Origin: JAHBXE01 sp044222195 | GTDB lineage: Bacteria > Planctomycetota > Phycisphaerae > Phycisphaerales > UBA1924 | Assembly: GCA_044222195.1 (NCBI GenBank) | Contig: JBGANS010000014.1 | Coordinates: forward strand, 1 to 64,000 | Direction: 5' to 3' | Length of the DNA stretch: 64,000 bases | Part shown: positions 9,228 through 18,174 of the stretch, piece by piece | Layout: each line of letters begins with the position of its first letter | How positions within the stretch are numbered: the stretch's first letter is position 1 | The notes under the pieces: generated by a model | Seen by the model: only the letters and a program-made list of their open reading frames with translations | What the model was told of the DNA's origin: nothing | Database searches by the model: none | Position numbers and translations under genes: made by a program

Positions 9228-12200
9228 CCGGCGTGCCGCGGAGGTGCTGGCCGGCGCTGAGCGAAACCTTGATCGTGTCAAACTCCGACTTTGTCCGCAC
9301 GACAGGCATGTTCCACTCCGCATCACCGTCGAACGGGTAGCGAAGGGTCAGTTCGCTGTCGCGGGTCGCTTCGACTTCGATCGCCGTCGTGCGCCCGCCG
9401 ACCCGCGCGGCGGAAACGACAAAGCCGCCCTCGGCACGCAGGCGCGAGAACGAGACATCCTCCCACCGCACGCTCACCGCCGGGAACACCCGCACCGTGC
9501 CGCCCCACGATTGAAGCAGCATCTCATGCACCGCCTGCATCGCGAGAAAGTTTCCCTCGAGCGTGAACGGCCGGTAGGTGAAGCTCGACATCCCCGTGCC
9601 GGACTGATCTCCATTGCAGTGAAAGCCGTTGCGCAGAATGAAGCCGCGCTGGTACCGCTCCAGGTAGTCGAGCGCCTGCTCCGCCCGCCCGCAGCGCGCG
9701 AGCATGCAGCTGAACCAACTGAAGCTGTACCCGCACCAGGCCGATGTGCCGTGAGCGATGATCGAGTCGAGCGTGGCATTGATGACTTCCCGTTCGTGCG
9801 CGGAGCCCTCGATGGTCATCAGGCCAAGCGGATGGATCGCCATCGCGTGCGAGAAGTGGCGGTGCGACTCGCGAAACGGCTCGCCCTTTGCAAACGTCAA
9901 TGAACCTGTGTCATCGACGTCATAGCCGTCCATCTTCGAAACAAGGTCCCGCCACTTCGCCGCCTCATCCGTCTTCTGCAGGGCCGTCGCCATTTCTTCG
10001 CACGCCCCGAAGAGCCACCGCGCCAGCGCCAGGTCATAGTTCGAGTTCGGCTTGAGCCACGCTCGATACGAGTTGTCGAAGATCTCCGGCGAAGAGGACA
10101 GTGGCAGCGTGAGCTTCCCCGCCGAATCCGGCCGCAGCAACGCCGAGAGCGCCGTCGCGACTTCCGAGCAGAACGGATAGGCGAGCGTCTCAAGGTCCGC
10201 CGGATGGGCCGTGTACTTCCAGTGCAGGTAAAACGCGTGCGCGACCCACGCCCCGTTCGTCGGCGACAACGAGTACATCCCCCACCCGCCGAGCGGCGAT
10301 CCATCAATCGCCATCACGCCGGGAATCGCCGCGCCCTCCACCCCGTAGAAGTCCCTCGCGAACTGCCGGTACCGGGGCAGCAGATTCCAGTTGAACTCCA
10401 GCCACGATTCCCCGGACCTGAACAATCCCGCCGTCGGGTACGCCAGGTACGTCATCTGCGTGTTCAGGTCGTTGTGATAGTCGCCCTTCCACGGCGGCAA
10501 TGCTCCCTCATCCGCCGTCCACACACCCTGCAGCGGCATCGGCGGCGAACCCGGGCGCGATGCCGCCCAGTACAAGTACCTGCACAGGTCATAGTGCGCC
10601 TGGATCCCCGCGTCCGGCACATGAACACTCGAATCGCACCAACCCTCACCCCACGCCTGCTCGTTGCTCCGGAGCAACGGCTCGTATCGCTGGGTCAACC
10701 ATCCGTCGATACTCCGCCGCGCGCCCTGAAGGGAGTCGTTCTGCGATGTCGTGATCGATACCGCGATCGTCGTCTCACCCTCTCCGCGCTTCAATCCCGC
10801 CACCACCGCGTACTTCATTCCCCCAGCAGCCGCCTGCTCCATCCACACCTGATCCCTTGATCGCCCCTCCGCTGCATTCCGATACCCGAGTCGGTCCAGC
10901 CCCTTGGGCCGGACGATCTTCAGGTCCACCGGCCCTTCGCCCTTGAACTTCAGCACGATCACCGGCTGCCGCGGCATGACAAACGCCCGCAGCTCCCCTC
11001 CGCCTAACTTCACACTCGCTTCGGCCCGGCGGAGGTCAAGCCGAAACTCAGTCGCGTTCATTCCCGGCGGTAGCGTTATCTCCAGTCGCCCTCCCGGGAG
11101 CTTGGTCGGGTAGGGCACCGTGTCGTAGGGCTCATCGAACAGCGTGTGAAACGTCTTCTGATCGCGGAACCCCACAATCATCCGCATCGAGGTGTAGTTC
11201 CACCGGCGATCCTTCATTCGCTCCGGCGTGCGAAGGTCCCACAAGTCTCCGCGATCCAGTGACAGGTTGATCGTGTTCCCCTGTCCCCACAGCAGCCCGC
11301 CCACCAGCCCGTTCCCCAGTGGCAGGGCTTCATCCCACCGGTCAATCGGCGCGGCCAGAACCATCACGCCATCCCGCACATCCAGCCTCGACTGTTTCGG
11401 CGGCGGCTTCTGCGTCAGCCCCGGCCAATCGTCGGTCCGGAACGAAGACGCAGGGAGCCCATCACCGTTCTTCAGATTCGGCTCGTCCGCAGCGCCCCAG
11501 CCATAGCGCACCGCGACCGGCGACGTCACTCCCTCCGCGGAAACCACGACCGTTTCACCTTCGATCACCGCTTTCGCAGGGACAAACTTCTTGTCTTCCC
11601 CGGCAATCGTGAAGTGCGTGAGATCTTTGCCGCCGGAGTTCAGCCCCTTGGCGTGATCGAATGCGATAGAAATCGTCGGCCCCGCGACGGTGATTGACTT
11701 CATCGTCGGCCCCGAGCACTCCATTGCTTGGCCGTATGTCTTGGCCAAGGCCCACAGCGCCAGCCGGTGCCCCACTTCCTTCTTCTTCGTCGGATGAATG
11801 TCCGCCGGGTTCCCGATGTCCATCGTCACCGCCATCCCTGTGTTCGGAAGGGCCGATGCCAGCATCTGCGCCTCGCGCAGCTCCGCCGCCTCACCCTTGT
11901 CTCCCCCATAGTTGAACGGCGCGATCTGAACGAAGTAAAACGGAAACTCCGCGTTGGTCTTCATGGCCCAGCGCGCCCGCCAATCCTTGATCATCTCGGG
12001 AAACAGCGTCCGGTACTGGAACGCACGCTCCCGGTTCGACTCTCCCTGGTACCAGATCGCGCCGCGAATGGTCATCGGCGTCAGCGGCGCGATCATCCCG
12101 TTGTACAGCGAGGTCGGCATCCACGGGGTCACGCCCGGCGCCCGCGGCCGCCGGGGCAGGTCCGCCAGCTTCGCCCCGGCCTTCAACTTCCACGGGCCCG

Positions 12201-13371
12201 CAAGCGAAACCGCTCCGCCCCCCGCCGGCCCGATCTTCAGCTGCGCGGCCTTGCCCATCATCCCGCCCGGCCCTCCGGTGTCCAGCATCCGAACCGCGAT
12301 CACCGCCTTCCCCGCCTTCACCAGCTCCGCCGGCACCGTGTACTTCCGCGGCACGTTCCAGTTTCCATCCTCCATCCGCTGCCCAACCAGCTTCCCGTTG
12401 AAGTACGCCGAGTCGTTGTCGTCAATCGGCCCCAGTTCCAGCCGCAACGCCTTGCCCTCCCACGCCACTGGAATCTCGATCGACTTCCGTCCCCACACGG
12501 TTCCATCGTGGTTTGCGAGTTCACCTTCCCACGCACCGGGCTGGGCCGCTTCCTTCCAATCGGCGTCGTCGAGATCCGGCGCCGCCCAGTGCGACCCCGC
12601 CCGGCTCCCCGGCTCCGATTCGTCAAAGTGCTTGAGCCACGCCGCGACAGCGGTCTCGTACTCTTTTTTCATCGCCGCGGGGTCGCCCTTGAGCTTGGCG
12701 ATCTGCGCGAGGCCCGCCTCCCAATCCGGCATCGTCCTGAGCGTCACCTCACTCGTCCACGCCTCCGCCGGAGTCCCGCCCCAGTCGGACGAAATCAGCC
12801 CGATCGGGACCTTCAGCGAGTCGTGAAGCTCCCGCCCGAAGAAGTATCCGACCGCCGAGAAACTCTTCGCCGACTCCGGAGTCGCCGCGGCCCAGCGGCC
12901 CTTGCAATCCGCTTGAGGCTCGGCCGAAACGGTGTTCTCGACCATGAACAGCCGGATGGTCGGATGGTTCGCGCTCTTGACTGCTTCCTCACCATTCCCC
13001 GAGGCGCTGAGCGGCCATTCCATGTTCGACTGTCCGGAACAGACCCAGACCTCGCCCAGGAGAACGTCCCTGATGACGACTTCGTTGTCCCCCTTGAACG
13101 AGATCGACTGGGGCTTGCCGTCCGCGGCCGGCGTCTTCACGATCGCACGCCACTGCCCGTTCGCATCGCCGACCGAGTCCGACGCGACGGTGGACCAGCT
13201 CGTGGAAATCAGGACCTTCTCCCCCGGCCGCGCCCAGCCCCACAGGCGCACTTCAGCGTTCTGCTGGATCACCATGCCGTCACCGAGGACGGCCGGGAGC
13301 TTGACATCGGCAGACGCGATCGAAGCGCTCGCGAGGAGCGCAGCAGCGGTGAATCGGATGACTGTGTTCAT
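9211..13371 (-). CDS. Secreted sialate O-acetylesterase / GH95-like glycosidase fusion
   Basis: 1386 residues with an N-terminal signal peptide (FTAAALLASASIASA). Residues 20-650 form an SGNH-type sialate O-acetylesterase: GQSNMEW with Ser115, 'GAIWYQGESNR' and a catalytic D524-x-H526 (ADIHP). From about 680 a GH95-like six-hairpin glycosidase follows ('ALPLGNGLVGGLLWG'), with candidate general acid E1096 (SSSPEIF). Compared with the bifidobacterial fucosidase AfcA as I recall it, the NIN motif is replaced by D968-L-N970 and the conserved Asp of 'QIDGN' is E1272 (TLEGN). So the specificity may not be alpha-1,2-fucoside. The fusion would remove acetyl groups and then cleave the sugar from a sulfated or acetylated glycan. 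A TAGACT box lies 6 nt before the ATG. Confidence 0.85.
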   Translation of the reverse strand: MNTVIRFTAAALLASASIASADVKLPAVLGDGMVIQQNAEVRLWGWARPGEKVLISTSWSTVASDSVGDANGQWRAIVKTPAADGKPQSISFKGDNEVVIRDVLLGEVWVCSGQSNMEWPLSASGNGEEAVKSANHPTIRLFMVENTVSAEPQADCKGRWAAATPESAKSFSAVGYFFGRELHDSLKVPIGLISSDWGGTPAEAWTSEVTLRTMPDWEAGLAQIAKLKGDPAAMKKEYETAVAAWLKHFDESEPGSRAGSHWAAPDLDDADWKEAAQPGAWEGELANHDGTVWGRKSIEIPVAWEGKALRLELGPIDDNDSAYFNGKLVGQRMEDGNWNVPRKYTVPAELVKAGKAVIAVRMLDTGGPGGMMGKAAQLKIGPAGGGAVSLAGPWKLKAGAKLADLPRRPRAPGVTPWMPTSLYNGMIAPLTPMTIRGAIWYQGESNRERAFQYRTLFPEMIKDWRARWAMKTNAEFPFYFVQIAPFNYGGDKGEAAELREAQMLASALPNTGMAVTMDIGNPADIHPTKKKEVGHRLALWALAKTYGQAMECSGPTMKSITVAGPTISIAFDHAKGLNSGGKDLTHFTIAGEDKKFVPAKAVIEGETVVVSAEGVTSPVAVRYGWGAADEPNLKNGDGLPASSFRTDDWPGLTQKPPPKQSRLDVRDGVMVLAAPIDRWDEALPLGNGLVGGLLWGQGNTINLSLDRGDLWDLRTPERMKDRRWNYTSMRMIVGFRDQKTFHTLFDEPYDTVPYPTKLPGGRLEITLPPGMNATEFRLDLRRAEASVKLGGGELRAFVMPRQPVIVLKFKGEGPVDLKIVRPKGLDRLGYRNAAEGRSRDQVWMEQAAAGGMKYAVVAGLKRGEGETTIAVSITTSQNDSLQGARRSIDGWLTQRYEPLLRSNEQAWGEGWCDSSVHVPDAGIQAHYDLCRYLYWAASRPGSPPMPLQGVWTADEGALPPWKGDYHNDLNTQMTYLAYPTAGLFRSGESWLEFNWNLLPRYRQFARDFYGVEGAAIPGVMAIDGSPLGGWGMYSLSPTNGAWVAHAFYLHWKYTAHPADLETLAYPFCSEVATALSALLRPDSAGKLTLPLSSSPEIFDNSYRAWLKPNSNYDLALARWLFGACEEMATALQKTDEAAKWRDLVSKMDGYDVDDTGSLTFAKGEPFRESHRHFSHAMAIHPLGLMTIEGSAHEREVINATLDSIIAHGTSAWCGYSFSWFSCMLARCGRAEQALDYLERYQRGFILRNGFHCNGDQSGTGMSSFTYRPFTLEGNFLAMQAVHEMLLQSWGGTVRVFPAVSVRWEDVSFSRLRAEGGFVVSAARVGGRTTAIEVEATRDSELTLRYPFDGDAEWNMPVVRTKSEFDTIKVSLSAGQHLRGTPVTAPR

Positions 13372-13377
13372 CCCACC

Positions 13378-13383
13378 AGTCTA
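13378..13383 (-). promoter_or_regulatory. Candidate leaderless -10 box TAGACT
   Basis: TANNNT exactly 6 nt before the ATG of the esterase/GH95 gene, in the 19-bp gap after the preceding TIM-barrel gene. It suggests an internal promoter giving a leaderless mRNA. Confidence 0.4.
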
Positions 13384-13390
13384 CCGCGAA

Positions 13391-14275
13391 CTACTTCTTG
13401 GCCGCGATCTCCCGCGCCGTCTTGTCAAACCACGCGATGCACCTGGCGGCGTTCGCTTCCAGCTCGGCCCCGCTCCCCGTCTCGTACTCGAGAGAAATCA
13501 CGCCCTTGAACCCCTGCCGGTGCAACTCCTCCAGCATGCCCTTCGCGTTGGCCGTCCCCGTCCCCCACGGCTGGTCGATGCCCTTGGCATCGGCGGGCGC
13601 GATGTCCTTGAAGTGCAGGCAGATGATCCGGCCCTCGAGCTTTTTCAGGCAGTCCACCGGCACCAGCCCGCTCCGAGTCCAGTGCCCCGTGTCGGCGCAC
13701 GCCCCGAGCCGCTTCGACCGACCCTTGATCGCCGTCAGCACCGTGTCCGGATTCCAGTACGTGCTCGGCTTGGGATGGTCGTGGCACGCCGCGTTGATCT
13801 TGAACTCGTCCGCCAGTCGCTCCACCAGGTCCCACGCGTTCATCTCCGGCTCGCAGGTGATCGTCTCGATCCCCATGTCCCGGGCGAACTCGAACACGCG
13901 CCGCGCCGATGACTCATCGTTCTTGAAGTTCACGACGCCGAAGTTCATCAGCTTGACTTGGTGCGACACGAGCCGTTTCTTGAACTCGGCCCTCAGCTCT
14001 CCGCTCATCTCAGGCCCGATCTTGGCCCCCGGATAGTCCTTCCCCACATCCTGCCCGGGATACAGCTCGATGTACCTGAGCCCCAGCCGCTCGGCCGTTT
14101 CGACCGCTTCGATCGCGGCGCGGTCGCGGAACGTCCATGCCTGCGTCGCCAGCTTCCACCCGAGTTTCTCGGCCGCCGAATCGTCGCGGGGCCCGGCCTC
14201 CGGCTGAACAGCGGCCGATATCACGACACACGACAGCAGACCGACCAGCATCACCAGCAGAGTGACCATGCGCAT
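13391..14275 (-). CDS. Exported sugar phosphate isomerase/epimerase-like TIM barrel
   Basis: 294 residues from the ATG at 14275, chosen because GAGGAG lies 6 nt upstream; a GTG at 14302 would overlap the upstream gene. An N-terminal hydrophobic run (VTLLVMLVGLLSCVVISAA) is a Sec signal or anchor. The body is an AP-endonuclease-2/xylose-isomerase-like barrel: 'LATQAWTFRDR', 'RYIELYPGQ', and metal-ligand positions in CEPE, ACHDH, ADTGH and LEYE, all retained. The family isomerises or epimerises sugars, or oxidises ketosugars; which one applies here is unknown. Operon with the next exported barrel upstream and probably with the GH95 fusion downstream. Confidence 0.75.
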   Translation of the reverse strand: MRMVTLLVMLVGLLSCVVISAAVQPEAGPRDDSAAEKLGWKLATQAWTFRDRAAIEAVETAERLGLRYIELYPGQDVGKDYPGAKIGPEMSGELRAEFKKRLVSHQVKLMNFGVVNFKNDESSARRVFEFARDMGIETITCEPEMNAWDLVERLADEFKINAACHDHPKPSTYWNPDTVLTAIKGRSKRLGACADTGHWTRSGLVPVDCLKKLEGRIICLHFKDIAPADAKGIDQPWGTGTANAKGMLEELHRQGFKGVISLEYETGSGAELEANAARCIAWFDKTAREIAAKK

Positions 14276-14298
14276 CTCAGACTCCTCGGCCCGCCCGT

Positions 14299-15168
14299 TC
14301 ACACATCGCAGATCTCGATCGCCCTCTTCAACGACGTCATCGGGTCCTTGGTCGGGATGAACTCCTGCCCGATGAACCCGGTGTAGCCGAGTTCGACGAT
14401 CGCCTTGCAGATCGTGGTGTAGTTCAGTTCCTGCGACTCATCGATCTCGTTTCGCCCCGGCACACCGCCCGTGTGGAAGTGAGCGATGTACTTGATGTTC
14501 TCGCGGATCGTCCCGATCACATCCCCTTCCATTCGCTGCATGTGGTAGATGTCGTAGAGCAGCTTGAACCGATCCGACGCTACACCCTTGACGACTTCGA
14601 CCCCCCACTTCGTCCGGTCGCACTGGTAGTCGGCGTGGTCCTTGCTTGAGAGCAGCTCCATGATGACCGTCACGCCAAGCTGCTCCGCCAGCGGCGTGAT
14701 CCGCTTCAGGCCCGTGACGCAGTTCTTGATCGCTTCCGAATCCGACACGCCCGCGCGGTTGCCTGAGAACACGATCATGTTCGGGATCCCTGCCTCCTTC
14801 ACCAGCGGCAGGAGACGCTCCGACTCCTTGACAAAGGCATCGTGATTCTCAACGCGATTCCACCCCTTCGGAATCGGATTGGGCCCCATCGCCACAGCGC
14901 ACGCGAGCCCGTGCTGCCTGGGGATCCCCCACTCCTTCTCATAGAGGAGCTCAACCGAAGCAATCCCCATGGCCGCGGCGTTCTTGCTCAGGTCCTCGAC
15001 GGACATCGAGCCGTAGCACCACCGGCACACGGAGTGTCGGACCCGGCCTTTGAGCTTGGGCTTGGCTGTTCCCACGGTCTCGGGTTGACCCGCGATCGCG
15101 CCGGAAGTCCCTGTCCCCGCGAGCGCCGCGGCGGCCAGACCTGTCGTCACAAATGACCTGCGGTCCAC
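14299..15168 (-). CDS. Exported hydroxypyruvate-isomerase-like TIM barrel (Tat signal)
   Basis: 289 residues. The N-terminus DRRSFVTTG followed by AAAALAGTG is a twin-arginine signal. The GTG start at 15168 has AGGAG upstream. Core motifs are 'HSVCRWCYGSMSVEDL', 'MIVFSGNR', IMELL, YDIYHMQ, HFHTGG and IGQEFIP, which carry the Glu-Asp/His-His-Glu metal site of the xylose-isomerase-like superfamily (Hyi subgroup). Tat export fits a folded metalloenzyme. It probably acts outside the inner membrane on sugars released by the neighbouring secreted glycosidase; the reaction cannot be named from sequence. Confidence 0.75.
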   Translation of the reverse strand: MDRRSFVTTGLAAAALAGTGTSGAIAGQPETVGTAKPKLKGRVRHSVCRWCYGSMSVEDLSKNAAAMGIASVELLYEKEWGIPRQHGLACAVAMGPNPIPKGWNRVENHDAFVKESERLLPLVKEAGIPNMIVFSGNRAGVSDSEAIKNCVTGLKRITPLAEQLGVTVIMELLSSKDHADYQCDRTKWGVEVVKGVASDRFKLLYDIYHMQRMEGDVIGTIRENIKYIAHFHTGGVPGRNEIDESQELNYTTICKAIVELGYTGFIGQEFIPTKDPMTSLKRAIEICDV

Positions 15169-15210
15169 GTGTATCTCCTGTGAACGGAGTCTACACGACC
15201 GCCGGCGCGT

Positions 15211-17394
15211 TTACACCTTGGGCCGGCCTTCGCGCATCTTCTCTTCGGCCTGGCGCCAGTTCGATTCCTCGAGGATCGAGTCGATGTCGGCCTCCTGTTC
15301 AAGCCGAACCTTGGCCTTGGACAGCCGGCCGTAGGTCAACCCTCCGAGGCCGAGGCATCCCACGAGGCCGAGCCCGAAGATGGCGCCGGCGTAGAGCACG
15401 CGGTTGCCGTCGATCGGTCCGGCGTCGGCGTTGGGCTTCTCGGCGATGAGAACGCCAAGGCCGTCCGGGCGACGCTCCTTGGTCGCGTTGGCCTGGCTGG
15501 CGATGGCGGTCACGAGCGTGTCAAGCTCGCGAACCGTCTTGGCCTTGCCCGAGCCACGGAGCTCGAGCGTGAGGCTTCCGGGAACGGCCGAGTCGGCGAC
15601 CAAGTCCTGGTCGAGGCGCTGCGAGAGCTGGCCGGGTGTGGCGAGCGAGACAATCCCCGCGCGGGCCATCCGCTCGGCGGCGACCTCGTGCATGCGCGGG
15701 TCCTTCACCTCGGCCTCGAGATACTTCTGCCACTCGGCGAGTTGATCCTCGCTGGTCTGGCGGCCGCGGGTGTCGGCATTGATGACGGCGCGGGCGGCGT
15801 AGCGCGAGGGCGTGACCTCTCCGGAGATCGCCCAGCTGAGCCCGACCAGGCCGGCCAGGGCGCCGACGAAGTAGAACATCGCCACGCCGGCCTTGCCGAC
15901 GGAGGCCTTGGCCTGGAGCTTCTGGAGCTTGTCCTGGGCGGCGACGATCGCGGACCGGGCCTGCACGAGTTGATCTTTCTGTGACAGCACCTGCTCCGCC
16001 TGGGCGTAGCGCGTGCGGACGGCCTCGCTCGCTTCGCGGAGCTTGTCGCCCTGCTCCTGCAGGAGCGACCGCATGAGCCGGAGCCGGCGCCAGCGCGTCA
16101 TGACAGCTTCGCCGACTTCCTCCGGGATTCCACCTTCGCCGCCGGAAGTGCCGGACGTGCCGCCCTCGGACACGCGGGCCTTGAGCTCGCGATTGGCCTG
16201 GCGGGACTCTTCGAGCTGCTGGCGCATCTGCTGGAGCTGCTGCTCGAGGGCCTCGATGTCGGCGCGATGGGCGGAAGAATCGCCCGCGCTCAACGCCGCG
16301 GCCTTGAGCTTGGCGATCTGGCGGTCGCGCTCCTGGAGTTCTTCCTGGAGGGCGTGGGCCTGCTCGGCGAGGGAGGCCTGCTCCTGGAGCGTGGTGGACA
16401 CCTCGCGGAACTTGGAGGTGGCGGCGGCGAGCTTGCCGGAGAGTTCCTGGATGCGCGAGTCGCGCTCGATGAGCTGGCGCTTGAAGTCGGCGAGGCGGTT
16501 TTCCGCCTCGGTCGCGCTGGCCTGGCGGCGGGCGGCCTCGCTCTTGAAGAGCTCGGTCTCGCGTTTGAGATCCGCGGCGGCCTTGTCGCGCTTGGCGATT
16601 TCCTCCATCAGCGCGCTCTGGGCTTCGCCGGCGCGCTTGACCTCTTCCCTGGCGACGCGGAGCTGCTCGGCCAGCTTGCCGCTTTGGTCTTCGAGCTGCT
16701 TGCGGGCTTCTTCGGCGGAGCGGGAGAGCTCTGCGACCCGCTTCTCGAGGTCCGCCGCGCGGCGCTGGGACTGGTCGAGCTCGGCGATGCGGGCGGTGCT
16801 CTGGCGTTCGGAGTCGGCGAGACGTGCCTTGAGGCTCTCGGCTTCATCGCGGGCGTGCTGGAGTGCGGCGGCCTCGCGCTCGGCCTCTTCCTGGCGGCGG
16901 GCGAGCTCGGCGCCCATGGTCTCGAACGCTTCGCGCTGCTTGGAGATATTGGCGGCGTGGTCGGCGAGGCGCTGCTCGCGCTGCTCGAGGGCGACGGACA
17001 TGGCCTTGAGCTCGGCGCTCTCGCGGGCGGCGGCCTCGGCGGCGCGGCGCTGTTCCTCGGCGAGTGCGGCGAAGTCGTGTTCGAGCTTGTCACGGCGCTT
17101 GGACAGGTCGGCCTCGGCGGCCTCGAGGTCTCGGAGGCGCTGGGCCTGCTGATCCTCCTGGACCTGCTGGAGCGAGGCGCGCTCCTTGAGCGCTTCTTCG
17201 GCGAGGGTGAGATCGCGGTCGCGCTGGATGAGTTCCTGCTCGCGTTCCTCGAGGCGCATGCGGAACGCGTCTCGCTCGGCGCGATGCGACTTGAGGCTCT
17301 CGAGCTGGCGTTCCACGTCGGCGATCACGCCGAGGAGGTCGTCTTCGCCCCCTTGCCGCACTTCCTTGACCTGGTCGGGGTGGTCGGAACTCAT
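15211..17394 (-). CDS. Long coiled-coil protein with Wzz-like two-helix C-terminus
   Basis: 727 residues from the ATG at 17394, chosen because AGGGAG lies upstream. Residues 1-480 are an almost unbroken charged coiled coil rich in Glu, Arg, Ala and Leu. Near 502-522 is a membrane helix (VAMFYFVGALAGLVGLSW), then about 140 residues starting TPSRYAARAVINADTRG, then a second helix near 665-688 (VLYAGAIFGLGLVGCL) and a short basic tail. Helix-domain-helix with a beta-rich extracytoplasmic part after the first helix is the layout of Wzz-type polysaccharide co-polymerases, but the giant cytoplasmic coiled coil is not. The real role is unknown: a scaffold tied to envelope polysaccharide is plausible. 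Antisense frames are open only because of the skewed codon use. Confidence 0.7.
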   Translation of the reverse strand: MSSDHPDQVKEVRQGGEDDLLGVIADVERQLESLKSHRAERDAFRMRLEEREQELIQRDRDLTLAEEALKERASLQQVQEDQQAQRLRDLEAAEADLSKRRDKLEHDFAALAEEQRRAAEAAARESAELKAMSVALEQREQRLADHAANISKQREAFETMGAELARRQEEAEREAAALQHARDEAESLKARLADSERQSTARIAELDQSQRRAADLEKRVAELSRSAEEARKQLEDQSGKLAEQLRVAREEVKRAGEAQSALMEEIAKRDKAAADLKRETELFKSEAARRQASATEAENRLADFKRQLIERDSRIQELSGKLAAATSKFREVSTTLQEQASLAEQAHALQEELQERDRQIAKLKAAALSAGDSSAHRADIEALEQQLQQMRQQLEESRQANRELKARVSEGGTSGTSGGEGGIPEEVGEAVMTRWRRLRLMRSLLQEQGDKLREASEAVRTRYAQAEQVLSQKDQLVQARSAIVAAQDKLQKLQAKASVGKAGVAMFYFVGALAGLVGLSWAISGEVTPSRYAARAVINADTRGRQTSEDQLAEWQKYLEAEVKDPRMHEVAAERMARAGIVSLATPGQLSQRLDQDLVADSAVPGSLTLELRGSGKAKTVRELDTLVTAIASQANATKERRPDGLGVLIAEKPNADAGPIDGNRVLYAGAIFGLGLVGCLGLGGLTYGRLSKAKVRLEQEADIDSILEESNWRQAEEKMREGRPKV

Positions 17395-17655
17395 CGATAT
17401 CTCCCTGCTCGCACAGCACGAACCCCGGTCCGGCAGTGCCGGCGCACGGGGGTCCGGAGCGTGTATCGACGGGGGCGAACTGGCGCTGAACCGGGGTCCG
17501 GGAATAGGGTGGGGAAGGGGATGGGATATGCGGGCGCGGCCGGGGCTGGCCACTGATGTGTAACAAGGGAGGGGACGGGCGATCCGACGGCGGCTTTTGG
17601 GCGTACTGTTTGACGGTTCGGACCGATCTCTGTCTTCATACTGAAGGAGCGCCGC

Positions 17656-18090
17656 ATGTGCCGTTGTGGAACCAACTTTCTGATGCCCGTTCTCGCGATT
17701 GCCGGCCTGGTGACGATGGGCGCCGCCGGGTACAGGGTGGTGAGCGGGTGCGGGTCGTGCGGGCAGGCCGAAGTCAACGCGAAGCTCGTTTCCACGACCA
17801 CCGATGATGGCGGCAGTTGCGGGCTGTGCCCGGGGCACGGTGGATGCGAATCGGCCGCCGTCGCGGCCGCCGCTGAGAAAGAGGAAGGTTGCTGCGCGGC
17901 GAAAGAGGTCGCGAACGTGAAGACGGTCGCGGCGACGGAAGTGAAGAAGGACGGATGCTGCGAGGGTGAAGCGAAGGCGGCCTGCAAGGAAGGCACTCAG
18001 GGCTGCACGGGAGATGGGAAGAACGGGTGCTGCGGCGGGTGCACACGCGAGAAGGCGACCGAAGGATCGGTGGCGAGCAGCGGCAAGTAA
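17656..18090 (+). CDS. Small cysteine-rich membrane-anchored protein
   Basis: 144 residues, ATG with a strong AAGGAG 8 nt upstream and a TTGACG box at 17610-17615. Residues 8-28 form one hydrophobic segment (FLMPVLAIAGLVTMGAAGY), an uncleaved anchor or signal. The rest carries 16 Cys in total: CGSC, 'SCGLCPGHGGC', three Cys-Cys pairs (EGCC, DGCC, NGCC) and a terminal GCCGGC, spaced by Ala/Glu/Lys-rich linkers. I do not recognise the family. The pattern suggests metal (Cu, Zn) binding or disulfide chemistry at the cell surface, as inference only. An 11-bp hairpin follows the stop codon. Confidence 0.75.
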   Translation: MCRCGTNFLMPVLAIAGLVTMGAAGYRVVSGCGSCGQAEVNAKLVSTTTDDGGSCGLCPGHGGCESAAVAAAAEKEEGCCAAKEVANVKTVAATEVKKDGCCEGEAKAACKEGTQGCTGDGKNGCCGGCTREKATEGSVASSGK

Positions 18091-18110
18091 TCGGTTGAAT
18101 GAGAGTTCTT

Positions 18111-18156
18111 CAGCGGCCCTCTCTCACTCCGTTCGCGGCGTGCGGGAGGGCCGCTG
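18111..18156 (+). terminator. Hairpin after the Cys-rich gene
   Basis: CAGCGGCCCTC at 18111-18121 pairs perfectly with GAGGGCCGCTG at 18146-18156 around a 24-nt loop. No T-run follows, so it may stabilise the 3' end or act as a weak terminator; it ends 6 nt before the candidate -10 box of the next gene. Confidence 0.5.
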
Positions 18157-18162
18157 TGCTGG

Positions 18163-18168
18163 TAGGGT
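18163..18168 (+). promoter_or_regulatory. Candidate leaderless -10 box TAGGGT
   Basis: TANNNT 6 nt before the ATG of the aldose epimerase, with no Shine-Dalgarno between. Confidence 0.35.
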
Positions 18169-18174
18169 TGGGGC

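Noticed and set aside
11728..13509. Long plus-strand frame over the esterase/GH95 gene
   Set aside because: Arg/Pro/Leu-rich shadow with no motif; the minus strand has catalytic motifs throughout.
16013..17556. Two long plus-strand frames over the coiled-coil gene
   Set aside because: Ser/Arg/Ala or Gly/Leu/Glu low complexity mirrors of the coiled coil codons.
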